Shown one piece after another: positions 12,032 through 14,627 of a stretch of DNA of 14,627 nt (position 1 is the stretch's first letter; each line of letters opens with the position of its first letter). A program made the position numbers and the translations under genes. The DNA is taken from the NCBI GenBank assembly GCA_905221605.1, contig CAJNDS010001538.1, forward strand, positions 1 through 14,627, in the 5' to 3' direction. The notes beneath the pieces were generated by a model. That model made no database searches, was not told where the DNA came from, and saw only the letters and a program-made list of their open reading frames with translations. Source of the stretch: Symbiodinium natans (lineage: Eukaryota; Sar; Dinophyceae; Suessiales; Symbiodiniaceae).

Positions 12032-12081
<50 letters not shown>
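12009..12081 (-). tRNA. tRNA-Phe (GAA), unit 2 copy
   Basis: Identical to 582-654, anticodon GAA at 12046-12048. The C5-U68 acceptor mismatch is kept, so it is not a random error in one copy. Confidence 0.95.
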
Positions 12082-12201
12082 TCTGAAATCAGATTCCTGC
12101 AAATCTCTCCTGAATCATCACTTCTGTTTGATGTAGTGGGATTTTTGGCGTTTAAGAAGTTGTTGCATGCCCCAAGTTGTTGCATGCCCCCCATGTTTGC
12201 A

Positions 12202-12237
12202 GTAGGTTGGCTCCCTTACCTGAGGGAGCCAACCTAC
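12202..12237. repeat. Perfect 15-bp inverted repeat, unit 2 copy
   Basis: Identical to 775-810, in the same place between the divergent Phe and Asp genes. Confidence 0.9.
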
Positions 12238-12296
12238 ACAGCTTGTGTCCTTGGCTCGTGTCTGAAATGTTTAGTCAAGTCAGCACTTTAAACAGA

Positions 12297-12368
12297 TCCG
12301 CTGTAGTATAGTGGTTAGTATTTCCGCCTGTCACGCGGAAGACCCGGGCTCAATTCCCGGCGGCGGAG
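12297..12368 (+). tRNA. tRNA-Asp (GTC), unit 2 copy
   Basis: Identical to 870-941, with anticodon GTC at 12330-12332 and the same C54 in the T loop. Confidence 0.96.
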
Positions 12369-12483
12369 TTTGTGTTGGTGGATAAGTGTTCACGAAATTT
12401 TAATCTTGCTTTGTGCTTCTTAACTTTTTGGATGCTGGCGAGTAAACACAAGTTTTACCGAACAGAAAAACAGTCTCTCTCTC

Positions 12484-12843
12484 GTAGAGTGTAGTGGAGT
12501 GCTGCAATAAAGTGTAGTAGAGTGTAGTAGAGTGTAGGAGTGTAGAGTGTAGTAGAGGGCAATAAAGGGTAGTAGAGTGTTGTGGAGTGTAGTAAAGTGT
12601 AGTCGAGTGTGGTAGAGTAGAGTGTAGTAAAGTGTAGTAGAATGTGGTAGAGTATAGTGTAGTAGAGTGCAGTAGAGTGCAGGAAGGAGAGTGTAGTACA
12701 GTGTAATAGAGTGTAGTAGAGTGTAGTAGAGTGGGCAGATCGAGTGTAGTAGAGTGTACAGATCGAGTGAAGTAGAGTGTAGTAGAGTGTAGTAGAATGT
12801 AGTAGAGTGTAGTAGAGTGTAGTAGAGCGTAGTAGAGTGTAGG
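12484..12843. repeat. 10-bp satellite array (AGTGTAGTAG), unit 2 copy
   Basis: Copy of 1057-1404 but 12 bp longer, the gain being near 12540 (GGAGTGTAGAGTGTAGTAG against GGAGTAGAGTG), with one or two substitutions. This is the most variable part of the compared stretch. Confidence 0.95.
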
Positions 12844-12955
12844 AGAGAGAGGGAGAGGGAGAAAGCAAGAAAGAATGCCCTCGTAGCCAGCAAGAGCTTG
12901 TATGCTATGCATTACCTCAGGTTCAGTTAAAACAAAGTCTCGAGACCTAGCAGAA

Positions 12956-13028
12956 GCCTCTTTAGCTCAGTTGGCAGAGCATGCGCTCCGTAAGCGTATG
13001 GTCACGGGCTCGATCCCCGTAGGGGGCT
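12956..13028 (+). tRNA. tRNA-Thr (CGT), C33 variant, unit 2 copy
   Basis: Identical to 1517-1589. Anticodon CGT at 12989-12991; C33 at 12988 is kept. Confidence 0.93.
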
Positions 13029-13137
13029 TATGCTACGAAGCAGCATATAATAAACAAGCAAGAGACTCTCTCTCTTCCTTTTAAACTCTTTTTGCAGAAT
13101 TTGCATGATACGCTCACAAATGACAAACTGGAAAGAA

Positions 13138-13209
13138 AGGTCCCGCGCGGATTTGAACCGCGATCGCTGGATTCAGAGTCCAGAGTGCTAACCGTTACAC
13201 CACGGGACC
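13138..13209 (-). tRNA. tRNA-Gln (CTG), unit 2 copy
   Basis: Identical to 1699-1770, anticodon CTG at 13174-13176. Confidence 0.96.
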
Positions 13210-13368
13210 AGTTAACATTTTCTCCTGTTGACAATTCCTTTTTTTCAAATCTGGAAGGTCACCACGACAACATCAAGGCCTGTGTTTTTGTCTCGCTGTC
13301 TTTCTTACAGCTCCGAAAGAGTGATTGACTGCACTCTGCTGCACACTTCGACATTCTGCTACGTTCTG

Positions 13369-13424
13369 CTCTCTCTGCTACTGCTACTCTCTCTGCTACT
13401 CTCTCTGCTATTCTCTCTGCTACT
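13369..13424. repeat. CTCTCTGCTAYT tandem repeat, unit 2 copy
   Basis: Same as 1930-1985. Confidence 0.8.
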
Positions 13425-13507
13425 ATCTTTTTCTTGGTTTCGATGTTTTGTTTGTTCTTTGCTTCTCTATCTCTTTGCTTTATGCTTTTGACTGGCAATG
13501 GAAACAT

Positions 13508-13581
13508 CGCTCCCAGGGAGGCTCGAACTCCCGACCTTGAGGTTAACAGCCTCACGCTCTAACCAACTGAGCTATGGAAGC
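13508..13581 (-). tRNA. tRNA-Asn (GTT)
   Basis: Decodes AAC and AAU. Acceptor GCTTCCA/TGGGAGC, D arm TAGCTCAGTTGGTTAGAGC, anticodon stem TGAGG/CCTCA, loop CTGTTAA with GTT at 13545-13547, T arm GGGAG-TTCGAGC-CTCCC, discriminator G as expected for Asn. The sequence GGCTGTTAACC with the following CAAGGTC is typical of plant-type tRNA-Asn. It is the likely ancestral form of the gene at 2069-2142, which differs by one anticodon base. Confidence 0.96.
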
Positions 13582-13786
13582 ACTTGATATCTTATGCAAA
13601 CACTCTCATTCCCGAAAGTTGAGCTACCGGATAAAGGTTTTTGTTGATTGCTTTCTGCAAGCAAGGTGGCAAAAACACCTCGGTTTCTTCCAAAACAGAA
13701 GTTGAAACGTTGAGACGCCAAAGGGACTTTTTACCCTTGGAGTTTGGGTAGCTGGATAGAGTTGTTTGATGGCTTACTAATCCAAG

Positions 13787-13866
13787 GACAGTTTGGCCGA
13801 GTGGTCTAAGGCGCTGGCTTCAGGCGCCAGTCCGTAAGGGCGTGGGCTCGAACCCCACAGCTGTCA
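13787..13866 (+). tRNA. tRNA-Leu (CAG), unit 2 copy
   Basis: Identical to 2348-2427, anticodon CAG at 13821-13823. One substitution lies just upstream (GTTTGC in unit 1, GTTTGA here). Confidence 0.96.
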
Positions 13867-13961
13867 CTTGTTGCGGGGCAACCTGCAAAGAGATGTCGTT
13901 TTATGTGCGAGGTTTTGCAAATCCAGTCCAGGTACTGGCGTGCTTGTGACGAGCAGCACTA

Positions 13962-14034
13962 GCCTCTTTAGCTTAGTTGGTAGAGCACCCGCTCAGTAAG
14001 CGGGAGGTCGTGGGTTCGAATCCCACAGGAGGCT
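13962..14034 (+). tRNA. tRNA-Thr (AGT), C33 variant, unit 2 copy
   Basis: Identical to 2523-2595. Anticodon AGT at 13995-13997; C33 at 13994 is kept. Confidence 0.94.
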
Positions 14035-14429
14035 TTCCTTATGCGCAAGCCTTTGCAGAGCGAAGCGAGCGAAACACCGGAGTGTGTGACACATGTTTGT
14101 GTTGTTAGAAGCTGTTTTTTGCAATTTTTAGCACTTTTTTTGCCTGGTTCACCTTGACCGAATTTCTTTGAGTTCTTTGTTTTATGAAATTTAAGAAGCA
14201 AAAGAGAACCTCTTTCGTGCTTGTGCTGGACACATATTTTTGCTGTTTTCTCTTTTTAGATTTTTTGCTTAGAAAATTTTAGTTTACGATTGACGGGTTG
14301 CAGTGGATTCAGTGTAAGCCAAGAGAAAAACTTCTTGCGCCTTTTTGCTTTGCTCACTCAAGCATTTGTAAAGAGAAATTTTTCTTAAAACTTTTTTGCT
14401 TTCATTTCTTGTCGTATCCTGGCTTTCTG

Positions 14430-14465
<36 letters not shown>

Positions 14466-14627
14466 CTGTGTGTGTCTGTGAAACATTTTCTGTTGTTAGC
14501 ACAATGTTTTTTTTTTTTTTTTGATTGACAACTTGAATTCGAAGCATTTTTTGTTTTTTAGTGTTTTTATTTTTTGTTTCTGGTGGAAAGTTAGAGCTAT
14601 TTTCCATGGTGGCAAGCGCTTCATTTT
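14035..14627. other. Intergenic stretch without a recognisable gene, unit 2
   Basis: Copy of 2596-3187 with a one-base loss near 14258, one substitution near 14420 and one extra GT. The window ends before the foldback block would start. Confidence 0.6.
14435..14462. repeat. (GT)14 microsatellite
   Basis: One dinucleotide longer than the unit 1 copy at 2997-3022. Confidence 0.95.

Larger units (their letters stand above)
11428..14627. repeat. Second, partial copy of the 11.43-kb unit
   Basis: This stretch repeats positions 1-3187 nearly exactly. Differences I could see are about eight substitutions (for example C63/T, C402-region/A, T498-region/G, T2107/A and the C/A change near 2331), a 12-bp length difference in the GTAGT array, one lost C near 2820 and one extra GT dinucleotide. 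All seven tRNA genes of this part are present; six are identical to unit 1 and the seventh differs by one anticodon base. The window ends inside this copy. Confidence 0.97.

Overview
This window is eukaryotic nuclear DNA made almost entirely of tRNA genes and repeats. No stretch looks like a real protein gene. Evidence for a nuclear eukaryotic origin: none of the tRNA genes encodes the 3' CCA, several have A34 anticodons (AGT, AGG, ACG) that need conversion to inosine, the tRNA-Tyr gene has a 12-nt intron just after position 37, internal A and B boxes are present, and some genes are followed by Pol III-type T runs. I cannot name the lineage. Some gene bodies (Gly-GCC, Pro, Val) look plant/green-alga-like, while the Arg genes look more animal-like. 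The layout, tandem tRNA arrays with short repeats between the genes, recalls the tRNA arrays of Entamoeba, but the unit here is far longer.

The window is one complete copy (about 1-11427) and the first 3.2 kb of a second copy (11428-14627) of an 11.43-kb head-to-tail repeat. In the 3.2 kb that can be compared I count about eight substitutions and three indels, so the copies are recent or kept alike by gene conversion.

Layout of unit 1, in order: Phe(-), Asp, Thr-CGT, Gln-CTG(-), an Asn-type gene with an Ile GAT anticodon(-), Leu-CAG, Thr-AGT, Ala-CGC(-), a Gln remnant(-), Gly-CCC, Lys-CTT, Val-CAC, Arg-CCG(-), Pro-AGG(-) with a 3' fragment beside it, Arg-TCT, Gly-GCC, Arg-CCT, Ser-CGA, elongator Met, Tyr with intron, Arg-ACG(-), Cys, Arg-TCG, an Arg-ACG remnant(-). 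That is 22 apparently complete genes, 15 on the plus strand and 7 on the minus strand. Unit 2 repeats the first seven, but its fifth gene reads GTT (Asn). The unit covers 16 of 20 amino-acid isotypes if the Asn version is counted, including all five eukaryotic Arg isoacceptors. Glu, His, Trp, a normal Ile and initiator Met are not seen.

Between the genes lie several repeat families: a 10-bp GTAGT-type array (1057-1404), GT microsatellites, two blocks of alternating inverted repeats built on CATTTACATGG (3206-4115), a 10-bp purine-rich array (about 6530-7410), a 35-bp minisatellite of about 54 copies (8191-10108) with higher-order structure, an ATT repeat and a 41-bp G-rich minisatellite near the unit boundary.

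The main points for follow-up are: the one-base anticodon change that turns Asn-GTT into Ile-GAT between the two copies; C in place of the near-universal U33 in four different tRNA genes (both Thr, Lys, Pro); two tRNA remnants made by duplicating a gene with its flanks and then losing the anticodon arm; and the very large multi-isotype repeat unit itself.
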